A stretch of 9,856 bases of DNA from Clostridia bacterium (GCA_017618475.1 JAFZUF010000107.1:1-9856); one strand, 5' to 3'. Counted from the stretch's first letter, positions 1 to 5,679 are shown. The notes: generated by a model from the letters alone, not told the origin. A program made the numbers and translations.

Positions 1-339
1 AAAACCATCGCAGAAATTGAAGCCGAAGAATCAGCAAAACAAACAACTTCCAGTACCAAAAATACGTTTGTCGAAAAACTATTGAAAAATATCCGTGACA
101 GACTTCCGGGAAATAAGAACCAAGCAAATGAGTCACAGAGTGAGAAATTGCAAAATATTAAATTACGTTTTTTTATTATAACTCCAATTAAACTCAAACA
201 AGGTGTTGAAGGAAGGTATAATGAACAAGGTATTGAAGGAAAATGTAATGTTGCTGAATGCATGACGGATAAAAGTCGAGCCATAGCGTCGCTCGCGTGT
301 GGTCTTGCTTCAAAAGAAGAACCAGAAGTAATTCAATAA
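1..339 (+). CDS. 3' end of an unrecognised protein (partial)
   Basis: The frame is open from base 1 to the TAA at 337-339, giving 112 codons, so this is most simply the C-terminal end of a gene that begins before the window. There is an in-frame TTG at 82, but no reason to prefer it as a start. The visible part begins with a charged, Glu- and Ser/Thr-rich stretch (AEIEAEESAKQTTSS), which looks like a linker. A basic segment and a short hydrophobic run (LRFFIITPI) follow. Next comes a nine-residue duplication, KQGVEGRYN then EQGIEGKCN, and a tail ending in EEPEVIQ. I see no known domain. A strong terminator lies about 40 bases after the stop, so this is probably the last gene of its transcript. 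The function is unknown. I am fairly sure that it is coding, because the frame is open throughout and a terminator follows it. Confidence 0.6.
   Translation, partial: KTIAEIEAEESAKQTTSSTKNTFVEKLLKNIRDRLPGNKNQANESQSEKLQNIKLRFFIITPIKLKQGVEGRYNEQGIEGKCNVAECMTDKSRAIASLACGLASKEEPEVIQ
197..250 (+). repeat. Imperfect tandem duplication of a 27-bp unit inside the first CDS
   Basis: Bases 197-223 and 224-250 are adjacent copies that match at 23 of 27 positions. Because 27 is a multiple of three, the frame is kept and the protein carries two nine-residue units, (K/E)QG(V/I)EG(R/K)(Y/C)N. Three of the four base changes alter residues conservatively or leave the pattern recognisable. It looks like an internal duplication within the gene, not a mobile element. 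Confidence 0.75.
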
Positions 340-376
340 AAATTAAAACGACATTTTTGTCAAAACTTTGATAAAA

Positions 377-406
377 AACTCTGCTATTTGGCAGAGTTCT
401 TTTTTT
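377..406. terminator. Bidirectional intrinsic terminator between convergent genes
   Basis: AACTCTGC (377-384) pairs perfectly with GCAGAGTT (391-398) around a six-base loop. On the + strand it is followed by CTTTTTTT. On the - strand the same stem runs into TTTTTT (complement of 373-378). It therefore can end both the + strand gene stopping at 339 and the - strand gene stopping at 414. Confidence 0.85.
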
Positions 407-413
407 ACAAGGC

Positions 414-1493
414 TCAAAGTTCTTTGGTGTTTTCTGTAGTGTTTATTTGATTTGCCGTTTCGGTTTTTTCTTTTTCTGCGCAAATTATTTTTATTTCTCT
501 GTCTAAATCAAAAATTATTATGCGGTGGTCAGGATCCATTACCGAAGCATAACCATTTGCGATGTTTCCATTAAACATAAGGCCTAAAATTTCTTTTAAT
601 ATTTCGGGTTTAATATTGATGCATTGTTGTTCATTTAATAAATGAGTAGTGTTTTTTATTGTTGCGTTAAATAATTCAGTAGCGGATTCATTGGTAATCT
701 CTTTGCCAGTGTATTGTTTAATTTTTTGGGTGCGTTCTTTGTAATATTCGTACATGGTTTTGGCATCACCAGTTAAAGAAAGATTGGAGCCGCAAGCACT
801 GTTTGCCAAATAAAGTCGGGAAAGATAAAATTCGTAACATGTTTTTGAGTCCGAAATCGAATTGGCGATATCTTTGCAAAGATAATCACCTTCATAAAAT
901 TTAAGCGCTATGACACCAAGAGTGCCATAATTTTTACCGTCCCAATTTTTATAATTAATATATCCTAATCCTTCAAGATAGGACATGACATATTTTTTTG
1001 TTGCTTCATCAGAATCTTTTAAAGATTCTTTAATATGATCAATTGTATTTGTAACTAAATAGCCAAATCTTTCTAGGCAAGCAGCCCTTGCTTCGCTAGG
1101 ACCTTGGAGAAATTGTTTACGAATATTTGTGAAGTCTGTTTCAAAATCATAAAGAGTAAAGCCATTATCACCACCAATATTTTGGGTAGCAATGGGGAGT
1201 TCGTCAAATGGATATTGTGGTTGTTCATGATTTACGGGTTGTTCAATTCCTGCCATCGGTACCATATCTTTAAGGTTGGCGACGTCAAGATTCTCACATG
1301 ATTGTAGTAGCGTCATTGAAATACCAAGAAGAGCAGCAGCACCCGCACCTAGTAAAATAGATTGCCATTTGCCTTTCGTTGAAAGACTATCGCTTTTACC
1401 TTCCAGATAATCTTTTAAGTCACCTTTAGTATTATCTTTTAATCCGCGCTTATTTCCGTTAAATGTTCCTTTTTTATTACCATTATTTTTCAT
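414..1493 (-). CDS. Membrane-anchored exported protein of unknown function
   Basis: This 359-residue protein has no family I recognise. Residues 1-43 form a hydrophilic, Asn/Lys/Gly-rich cytoplasmic-type tail. Residues 45-63 are one hydrophobic segment (SILLGAGAAALLGISMTLL), followed by Gln-Ser-Cys with Cys66. The remaining ~290 residues are soluble and mostly helical-looking, with six further cysteines that could form disulfides outside the cell. The C-terminus is polar and Thr/Asn/Glu-rich. The most likely topology is an N-in signal anchor. A lipoprotein is possible because Leu-x-Ser-Cys resembles a lipobox, but the long tail before the segment is unusual for a lipoprotein signal. The start is supported by a promoter whose -10 ends six bases before this ATG (see 1500-1529), which predicts a leaderless mRNA. 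There is no Shine-Dalgarno site. The gene is probably monocistronic and ends at the shared terminator at 377-406. Confidence 0.8.
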   Translation of the reverse strand: MKNNGNKKGTFNGNKRGLKDNTKGDLKDYLEGKSDSLSTKGKWQSILLGAGAAALLGISMTLLQSCENLDVANLKDMVPMAGIEQPVNHEQPQYPFDELPIATQNIGGDNGFTLYDFETDFTNIRKQFLQGPSEARAACLERFGYLVTNTIDHIKESLKDSDEATKKYVMSYLEGLGYINYKNWDGKNYGTLGVIALKFYEGDYLCKDIANSISDSKTCYEFYLSRLYLANSACGSNLSLTGDAKTMYEYYKERTQKIKQYTGKEITNESATELFNATIKNTTHLLNEQQCINIKPEILKEILGLMFNGNIANGYASVMDPDHRIIIFDLDREIKIICAEKEKTETANQINTTENTKEL

Positions 1494-1499
1494 CGTAAT

Positions 1500-1529
1500 A
1501 TCTTATTACAGTATGTCTCTTAATGTCAA
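1500..1529 (-). promoter_or_regulatory. Sigma70-type promoter of the 414-1493 gene, predicted leaderless
   Basis: Read on the - strand, TTGACA (1529-1524) is followed by an 18-base spacer and TAAGAT (1505-1500), a four-of-six match to TATAAT. Only six bases (ATTACG) separate it from the ATG at 1493. Transcription should therefore begin at or next to the start codon. Confidence 0.6.
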
Positions 1530-1558
1530 TATCTATGAAATATAATATGCATCAATTT

Positions 1559-1646
1559 TGGCGGAAGGAGAGGGATTTGAACCCCCGGTGCCTCGCAGCA
1601 CGCCTGTTTTCAAGACAGGTGCATTAGACCGCTCTGCCATCCTTCC
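1559..1646 (-). tRNA. tRNA-Ser(UGA)
   Basis: On the - strand the acceptor GGAAGGA (1646-1640) pairs with TCCTTCC (1569-1563). The discriminator is G and CCA is encoded (1561-1559). The anticodon arm is CCTGT-CTTGAAA-ACAGG, which places TGA at 34-36. The T arm carries GGTTCAAAT. The long variable arm (about GTGCTGCGAGGCAC) and G73 are serine tRNA features. Length is 88 bases. It reads UCA and, by wobble, other UCN codons. Confidence 0.97.
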
Positions 1647-1655
1647 AAACAATCT

Positions 1656-1684
1656 ATTATAAAATAATAGCAAATAATTTACAA
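1656..1684 (-). promoter_or_regulatory. Promoter of tRNA-Ser(UGA)
   Basis: On the - strand TTGTAA (1684-1679), a 17-base spacer and a perfect TATAAT (1661-1656) lie nine bases before the mature tRNA 5' end. The predicted start gives a leader of only a few bases. Its -35 box overlaps the -35 box of the promoter facing the other way. Confidence 0.75.
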
Positions 1685-1707
1685 CTACAAAATCTCATAG
1701 TAAAATA
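1672..1707 (+). repeat. 36-bp promoter-containing direct repeat, copy 1
   Basis: This block matches 2830-2865 at 30 of 36 positions. The last 16 bases (ATCTCATAGTAAAATA) and the TTTACAA core are identical. Five of the six mismatches lie in the seven bases between those two parts. It contains the whole promoter of the following gene. Together with copy 2 it brackets the 365-codon gene. Confidence 0.8.
1678..1706 (+). promoter_or_regulatory. Promoter of the 1734-2831 gene
   Basis: TTTACA (1678-1683), a 17-base spacer and TAAAAT (1701-1706). The start site should fall near 1713, leaving a leader of about 20 bases. The element is nearly identical to the tRNA-Ser(GGA) promoter at 2836-2864 and is back to back with the tRNA-Ser(UGA) promoter. 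Confidence 0.65.
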
Positions 1708-1733
1708 CAAGGTAAGGTTAAAGTAAAAATTTT

Positions 1734-2831
1734 ATGGGACAATCAGAACATTATTTTATTGGTAAGTGTAATTCAAAAAGTGACGACTACGGTTGGGATA
1801 CTTTGGACGCGGCAAATTTTAAGGTTGCCAAAACAAAGACGGGATTTAAGACTACTGTTATTTGTTTTGGCGGTAATCAAACAATTAAGCCAAGATATAT
1901 TAACCGCTTAATCATGAAAGTAAAAAATTTAATTGGCATTAAAGAACCAATTACGAAAAACGAAATTGCTACAACTAATGATGTTGATTTCGTGGGAATT
2001 GCATATGGCAGTGGGGAGACTGTCGGTCATGGAAAGAATCAACATATTTCCAATACCAGTGCTTTAACTACAGAGGAAGTCGCGGAATTAGCAATGAATA
2101 TCTTTACTCCATTATACATGGATGACCGGGGACATATCTTATCCCGAGCACAAATGTTAAAAAATTTTAATCAGATTACTTTCTTTTCCTATTGTCATGG
2201 CGCAACAGAGGTTGATGACATCATTTGTCAGGCACGACAAAATATGCAAACCTGTGGCATTGATAAGCAAACGATTGATGACGCTTTTGGTCAAATTTTT
2301 TCGGTGAGTTATGCACCGGAACGACGCGTATCTTGTCCTGGTTTACAAATCATTTCGGAAAAGGATCTTACGTTACCAAGTGGACCATCATGCTCATACA
2401 TTACAAGCGAATTTTTGGATAAAAGACAACTTTATCGTAATAGTGGCAGAGTGGGATTTGAAAATAATTATCAGGGTAATGGAACTGTGGCATTTAAGGA
2501 AGATAATGACACCATCAGTATAATCGTAACAGAACTCACCCATAATTTAACGGATGAACACGATATTAATTTAATTGCGCGTGATGATAACTGGCGAATC
2601 AAGGGGGACAATATTGCATACAGCGATGAAGTATCCCAAGCGATTAGTGTGGCATTATCTTATTCAATCGCCCGAGGTATTCAAAACCAAAAAAGTGAAG
2701 TTTTTATTCCTAAATTAACTGTTGATGAAATCTTACAAAAAGTTCAATCAATTCTGGGCAAAACGCAAAATGAAAAATTCACTAATGCGGTTAAAATAAT
2801 TCAGTCTGAAAATGCTGGACTTGAACGATAA
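1734..2831 (+). CDS. Unrecognised 365-residue soluble protein
   Basis: I do not recognise this family with certainty. There is no signal peptide or membrane segment, so it should be cytoplasmic. The N-terminal half resembles an alpha/beta fold: TTVICFGGNQT (about 40-50), DVDFVGIAYGSGE (about 83-95) and ITFFSYCHGATEV (about 148-160) are hydrophobic strands, two of them ending in Gly- or His-containing turns, as seen in hydrolase-like proteins. VSYAPERRVSC (191-201) is another distinctive patch. The C-terminal third is more polar. No catalytic triad can be assigned from sequence alone. The ATG at 1734 follows a promoter at 1678-1706 with a ~20-base leader. A weak GGTAAGG lies rather far upstream (1711 region). 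The stop at 2829-2831 overlaps the second copy of the promoter repeat. No terminator separates it from tRNA-Ser(GGA), so read-through into that tRNA is likely. It sits between two serine tRNA genes, which suggests a cargo gene acquired at a tRNA locus. Confidence 0.8.
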   Translation: MGQSEHYFIGKCNSKSDDYGWDTLDAANFKVAKTKTGFKTTVICFGGNQTIKPRYINRLIMKVKNLIGIKEPITKNEIATTNDVDFVGIAYGSGETVGHGKNQHISNTSALTTEEVAELAMNIFTPLYMDDRGHILSRAQMLKNFNQITFFSYCHGATEVDDIICQARQNMQTCGIDKQTIDDAFGQIFSVSYAPERRVSCPGLQIISEKDLTLPSGPSCSYITSEFLDKRQLYRNSGRVGFENNYQGNGTVAFKEDNDTISIIVTELTHNLTDEHDINLIARDDNWRIKGDNIAYSDEVSQAISVALSYSIARGIQNQKSEVFIPKLTVDEILQKVQSILGKTQNEKFTNAVKIIQSENAGLER

Positions 2832-2865
2832 ATTATTTACAAGTCTGCAATCTCATAGTAAAATA
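2830..2865 (+). repeat. 36-bp promoter-containing direct repeat, copy 2
   Basis: Second copy of the block at 1672-1707, lying directly behind the stop codon of the 1734-2831 gene and supplying the promoter of tRNA-Ser(GGA). The two copies are 1,158 bases apart, start to start, so the intervening segment is essentially one gene. Confidence 0.8.
2836..2864 (+). promoter_or_regulatory. Promoter of tRNA-Ser(GGA)
   Basis: TTTACA (2836-2841), a 17-base spacer and TAAAAT (2859-2864). The predicted start is about four bases before the mature tRNA 5' end at 2875. Confidence 0.75.
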
Positions 2866-2874
2866 AATTGTTTT

Positions 2875-2962
2875 GGAAGAGTCGCATAGTGGTCGAGTGC
2901 GCTCGCTTGGAAAGCGAGTATGGTGCAAGCCATCGCAGGTTCAAATCCTGTCTCTTCCGCCA
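2875..2962 (+). tRNA. tRNA-Ser(GGA)
   Basis: The acceptor GGAAGAG (2875-2881) pairs with CTCTTCC (2952-2958), followed by discriminator G and an encoded CCA (2960-2962). The anticodon arm CTCGC-TTGGAAA-GCGAG places GGA at 34-36. The D arm is GCA...TGC, the variable arm is a long type II arm with an ATGG/CCAT stem, and the T loop is TTCAAAT. Length is 88 bases. It decodes UCC and UCU, complementing the UGA isoacceptor at 1559-1646. Confidence 0.97.
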
Positions 2963-3064
2963 CAAGTGAATAATACGAACCGTATTTAAATGTAGACTTA
3001 AGATAAGGTTGTTTTGTTGATTAATTTGGTTATGGGTGTTGGGTGCGGTGTCATAGAATAAATA

Positions 3065-3616
3065 ATGAAAGCTTTTTACGTGGTATTGTCGCGGACGGGA
3101 ACAATCTTATCGCGGATGATTAGTAAATTAACTGGTGATTGGTATACGCATGCATCAATTTCTTTAAAAGATGATTTAAGTACAATGTATTCTTTTGGCA
3201 GACTTTGGGCTTATAATCCGTGGATTGGCGGTTTTGTTAAAGAGTCGGTTGAGTATGGCACGATGCGTCGGTTCCGTAATGCTGATACTGTGGTGATAAG
3301 GGTAGTGGTTAGTAATGATAAATATCTGGCATTAGAAAATTATTTAACGACTATGTACCGTGAACGTAAAAAATATAAATACAATTATTGGGGCTTATTA
3401 ATGTCAAAGTGGCGAGTGCGGGTAAGGGCAGTTAAAGGCAACCGCTTCTATTGCTCTGAGTTTGTAAATGATTGCTTAGAACGATTTGGTGTGGTTCGGC
3501 AGGGTGAGTTTGGAAAAGTGGTGCGACCCATGGAGTTGTTGCAATTACGCCAAGGTGGTAAAGGACAAATTATTTACCGTGGGGCGCTTTGTCGGTTTAT
3601 CGCGGTGCAAATGTAA
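3065..3616 (+). CDS. Permuted NlpC/P60 (YiiX/YaeF-like) cysteine hydrolase
   Basis: This 183-residue protein fits the circularly permuted papain-like NlpC/P60 group (YaeF/YiiX, C92-type). In that group the catalytic His precedes the Cys. The candidate His is His29 in WYTHASI. The candidate nucleophile is Cys130 in NRFYCSEFVND, with Glu132 beside it. KYKYNYWGLL (about 103-112) is the aromatic stretch usual before the Cys. Known members cleave amide or ester bonds in peptidoglycan or lipids. The substrate here is unknown. There is no signal peptide, although the first residues (FYVVLSRTGTILSRMI) form a moderately hydrophobic helix that could touch the membrane. Residues 116-127 are strongly basic. 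TAGAAT at 3054-3059 ends five bases before the ATG and may be a leaderless -10, but no good -35 is visible. Tyr, Arg and Val content is high, and the gene stands alone between tRNA-Ser(GGA) and rplS. Confidence 0.75.
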   Translation: MKAFYVVLSRTGTILSRMISKLTGDWYTHASISLKDDLSTMYSFGRLWAYNPWIGGFVKESVEYGTMRRFRNADTVVIRVVVSNDKYLALENYLTTMYRERKKYKYNYWGLLMSKWRVRVRAVKGNRFYCSEFVNDCLERFGVVRQGEFGKVVRPMELLQLRQGGKGQIIYRGALCRFIAVQM

Positions 3617-3641
3617 GCTGTATTAAGTCGCAATAAAACTC

Positions 3642-3670
3642 TTGCAAAGTTTAAGAAAGGTGTGTATAAT
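3642..3670 (+). promoter_or_regulatory. Promoter of rplS, predicted leaderless
   Basis: TTGCAA (3642-3647), a 17-base spacer and a perfect TATAAT (3665-3670). Only seven bases (ATAAACT) separate it from the rplS ATG at 3678, so transcription should begin on or one base before the start codon. This is the strongest promoter match ahead of a protein gene here. Confidence 0.8.
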
Positions 3671-3677
3671 ATAAACT

Positions 3678-4199
3678 ATGAATTTAGTAGAACTTATTGA
3701 GAAGGAAAATCAAACTAAGGAAATCACTCCGTTTAAAGTTGGTGATACGGTTAAAGTGTATTTCAAAATCGTGGAAGGAAACAAAGAACGTATCCAAGTC
3801 TTTGAAGGTTTGGTAATTGCGCGTAAGAATGGCGGCGTCCGTGAAACCTTTACCGTGCGTAAAATCAGCTTCGGTGTTGGTGTTGAACGTACGTTCCCTG
3901 TTTATTCGCCACGCATTGATAAAATCGAAGTTGTGCGTGAGGGTAAGGTTCGTCGTGCAAAATTGTACTACATCCGTGACTTGAGCGGTAAAGATGGTGT
4001 ACGTGTTAAGGAAAAAATCAAAGTCAGCGATAAGAAAAAACAAGTGTTGACCGAAGATGAAAAAGTGGCATTGATTGCTGCCAACAAGGCTAAACCAACT
4101 ACCGCAAAGAAAGCGGCAGCCAAGAAAACAGCTGCACCGAAAACCAGTGCTACCAAGGCGGCAGCTCCCAAAAAAGCAACTGAAGCCGAAACAAAATAA
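3678..4199 (+). CDS. rplS: 50S ribosomal protein L19 with a basic C-terminal extension
   Basis: L19 sits at the 30S-50S interface of the ribosome. Residues 1-113 are an ordinary L19: PFKVGDTVKVYFKIVEGNKER (18-38), RIQVFEGLVIARK (38-50), FTVRKISFGVGVERTFPVYSP (58-78) and the very conserved KIEVVREGKVRRAKLYYIRD (82-101). Most L19 proteins end about here, at roughly 115 residues. This one adds about 60 residues, rich in Lys, Ala, Thr and Pro (AKKAAAKKTAAPKTSATKAAAPKKA), with a likely disordered, histone H1-like composition. The start is fixed by the family N-terminus and by a promoter ending seven bases upstream. Arginine is encoded almost entirely by CGT/CGC, as expected of a highly expressed gene. 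It lies eight bases before the DUF2726 gene and probably shares its mRNA. The usual neighbours rpsP, rimM and trmD are not present in the window. Confidence 0.97.
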   Translation: MNLVELIEKENQTKEITPFKVGDTVKVYFKIVEGNKERIQVFEGLVIARKNGGVRETFTVRKISFGVGVERTFPVYSPRIDKIEVVREGKVRRAKLYYIRDLSGKDGVRVKEKIKVSDKKKQVLTEDEKVALIAANKAKPTTAKKAAAKKTAAPKTSATKAAAPKKATEAETK

Positions 4200-4207
4200 T
4201 TTAGTAT

Positions 4208-4735
4208 ATGGAAATTTTTGTTAATTTTATTATACCTTTACTTGTCATTGCAGCGGTGTCAGGTCTTTATGTTTGGTTTTTAATTTCACGCCGGAAGAGA
4301 AATGATGCTGATCAAAATCAAGAACCACATGCCAGCATTTTACCTAAAAGTGCACCAGTGGTACCGTATATGGAATCGATTTCGTTGAATTTTTTTCAAG
4401 CATTAAAGCAAGCTTTACCAGAAAAATATATTATCTATGTTAATGTGCCAATTGAAAAGTTATTCGACCAAGCACGTCGCGATGATTTACATATGGTCGG
4501 ACAATATGCTGACTTCGTAATTTTTACACCCAATTTAATGCCAGTTTTGGTAATTGACCTATTTGATTTGTCGATAATTAATTTGGATCGCGTAAATCGA
4601 ATTAAAAATGTTTCTAAAGAGATTTTGCGTAATAGTGGAATTCCTGTTTTGGATTATCAATATACTGATAACTGTAATATTGATGAATTAAGGCGTAGAA
4701 TTGCTAACTTGTTGAACCCTTTGAGTGCAAAATAA
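4208..4735 (+). CDS. Membrane-anchored DUF2726-like protein
   Basis: This 175-residue protein has one N-terminal membrane segment (residues 4-27), followed by a basic stop-transfer cluster (SRRKR) that places the rest in the cytoplasm. After a short linker, residues 58-150 resemble DUF2726, a domain of the restriction-endonuclease-like superfamily. The visible parts are LNFFQALKQALPEKYIIYVNV, QYADFVIFTPNLMPVLVIDL, DRVNRIKNVSKEIL and the closing SGIPVLDY. In the superfamily, an Asp and a D/E-x-K/D pair on adjacent strands bind metal. Asp102 and the Asp117/Asp120 region (VIDLFD) are the candidates, but the usual Glu is Asp here and no clear catalytic Lys follows. Nuclease activity is therefore uncertain, and a structural role is equally possible. 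It begins eight bases after rplS stops, has no Shine-Dalgarno site, and is probably cotranscribed. No clear terminator follows. Confidence 0.7.
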   Translation: MEIFVNFIIPLLVIAAVSGLYVWFLISRRKRNDADQNQEPHASILPKSAPVVPYMESISLNFFQALKQALPEKYIIYVNVPIEKLFDQARRDDLHMVGQYADFVIFTPNLMPVLVIDLFDLSIINLDRVNRIKNVSKEILRNSGIPVLDYQYTDNCNIDELRRRIANLLNPLSAK

Positions 4736-4759
4736 TTTCTTAAGAGTTAAGATTAAAAG

Positions 4760-4789
4760 TTGACAGTACTATTTATTGTATGTTATAAT
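4760..4789 (+). promoter_or_regulatory. Promoter of tRNA-Lys
   Basis: Perfect TTGACA (4760-4765) and perfect TATAAT (4784-4789) with an 18-base spacer. The -10 ends ten bases before the tRNA 5' end at 4800. Confidence 0.85.
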
Positions 4790-4799
4790 TATATGTTTT

Positions 4800-4875
4800 G
4801 GTCCGCTAGCTCAGTTGGTAGAGCACATCACTTTTAATGATGTTGTCCCGAGTTCGAGCCTCGGGCGGATCACCA
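4800..4875 (+). tRNA. tRNA-Lys(UUU)
   Basis: The acceptor GGTCCGC (4800-4806) pairs with GCGGATC (4866-4871 region, one G-U pair), followed by discriminator A and an encoded CCA (4873-4875). The D arm is GCTCAGTTGGTAGAGC. The anticodon arm CATCA-CTTTTAA-TGATG places TTT at 34-36. The T arm is CCGAG-TTCGAGC-CTCGG. Length is 76 bases. It reads AAA and AAG. Confidence 0.97.
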
Positions 4876-4901
4876 GTCCAGAATAAATTCGAACTGGTAA
4901 A

Positions 4902-4928
4902 AAAGACGACTCCGGTCGTCTTTTTTTT
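4902..4928 (+). terminator. Intrinsic terminator of tRNA-Lys
   Basis: AAGACGAC pairs with GTCGTCTT around a TCCG tetraloop, which with its C-G closing pair is of the stable UNCG type, and eight T bases follow. A second short hairpin, ACCAGT/ACTGGT, lies between the tRNA 3' end and this terminator. A 145-base gap follows with nothing recognisable until the promoter at 5008. Confidence 0.92.
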
Positions 4929-5007
4929 GTGGGCGATGTGTAGTAAAGAAAAATATTATTTAGTTTGTTGTCCGTATAGAAAATGAGGTGAAAATTTCCA
5001 AAAAAAC

Positions 5008-5036
5008 TTGATTTTGGTTTTGTTATTTTGTATAAT
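5008..5036 (+). promoter_or_regulatory. Promoter of the 5074-5679 gene
   Basis: TTGATT (5008-5013), a 17-base spacer and perfect TATAAT (5031-5036). The predicted leader is about 30 bases and holds GGAAGGG (5059-5065), eight bases before the ATG. This is the clearest Shine-Dalgarno candidate in the window and contrasts with the leaderless genes. Confidence 0.75.
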
Positions 5037-5073
5037 CAAAAATAAATTTGAATAAAATGGAAGGGAATAATAT

Positions 5074-5679
5074 ATGGGTTTAAGTAAGGTAAAAGCTATA
5101 TTTAAATTAGCAAACAGACATCAAAGTGAAAAACGGCAGAATGAAGTTAAAGACAAATATGAAGAATATAAAGCAGGGTTCGGGAATAATATTGCAGAGG
5201 TTGAATTGGCAAATGCTGTTTCGGACATGTTGTATGGTGCATTACATAATGTACTTGGATTAGATAAAAAATGTAATTTGTATGATGAATTAGAACAAAG
5301 CATGCCCGATTTGTACACCAAATACAAGGGGACAGGTATGACTGCTGCTAGTTTAGTAATGTTTAATGAAAACGCACAAAACAAATTAACAAATGAACAA
5401 ATTGGTAACGCGATTCGTAATGAATGGTTACAGACATATGGTAAAGGTGTTGATAGTAAATATTCTATCGATTTAAAGAGAATTAGTAAGTTATTTAATT
5501 GTAAATTCTCTTATGATGATTTGTCAAAATATGAAAAGACAATTTGTTCAATGCCATATAGTATAGCAAGATATGTTAATGAAAAAATCAAAAGATATGA
5601 CAAACAACATAATTATGGTCGCGAAGAAAATTTAGCAAAATATGGTTTAAATTCTATAGAAGAGCTAATTAAGGAATGA
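5074..5679 (+). CDS. Unrecognised 201-residue soluble protein
   Basis: I do not recognise a family. The protein is hydrophilic and rich in Lys, Asn, Glu and Tyr, with no signal peptide or membrane segment. It appears mainly helical. Residues 1-35 form a basic helix (KVKAIFKLANRHQSEKRQNEVKDKYEEYK), residues about 38-60 a helix around IAEVELANAVSDMLYGALHNVLGL, and the last ~50 residues contain KYEKTICSMPYSIARYVNEKIKRYDKQ. It has only three cysteines and no recognisable active-site motif. The start is well supported by a promoter at 5008-5036 and a Shine-Dalgarno-like GGAAGGG at proper spacing. The TGA stop lies inside the terminator stem, so the unit is monocistronic and compact. Its base composition is more AT-rich than that of rplS, as expected of an accessory gene. 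Function unknown. Confidence 0.75.
   Translation: MGLSKVKAIFKLANRHQSEKRQNEVKDKYEEYKAGFGNNIAEVELANAVSDMLYGALHNVLGLDKKCNLYDELEQSMPDLYTKYKGTGMTAASLVMFNENAQNKLTNEQIGNAIRNEWLQTYGKGVDSKYSIDLKRISKLFNCKFSYDDLSKYEKTICSMPYSIARYVNEKIKRYDKQHNYGREENLAKYGLNSIEELIKE

Noticed and set aside
1104..1301. Open frame on the + strand inside the 414-1493 gene
   Set aside because: It is antisense to a longer, better supported gene with promoter and terminator, and the product has no recognisable features.
1559..2962. Integrative element or prophage at the tRNA-Ser genes
   Set aside because: No integrase, transposase or phage gene is present, both tRNAs are intact, and the direct repeats lie in promoters, not in tRNA 3' ends as typical attachment sites do.
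2972..2986. AATACG-AAC-CGTATT inverted repeat after tRNA-Ser(GGA) as a terminator
   Set aside because: The stem is short and the following T-run is only three bases, so it cannot be called a terminator with confidence.
3684..4043. Open frame on the - strand inside rplS
   Set aside because: It is fully antisense to a certain ribosomal protein gene, has no promoter or start signal of its own, and its Phe- and Thr-rich content is what the complement of a Lys-rich gene gives.
5677..5679. TGA read as a sense codon, as in Absconditabacteria and Gracilibacteria
   Set aside because: The TGA coincides with an intrinsic terminator, and no other gene here needs in-frame TGA. Tryptophan and glycine use ordinary codons.
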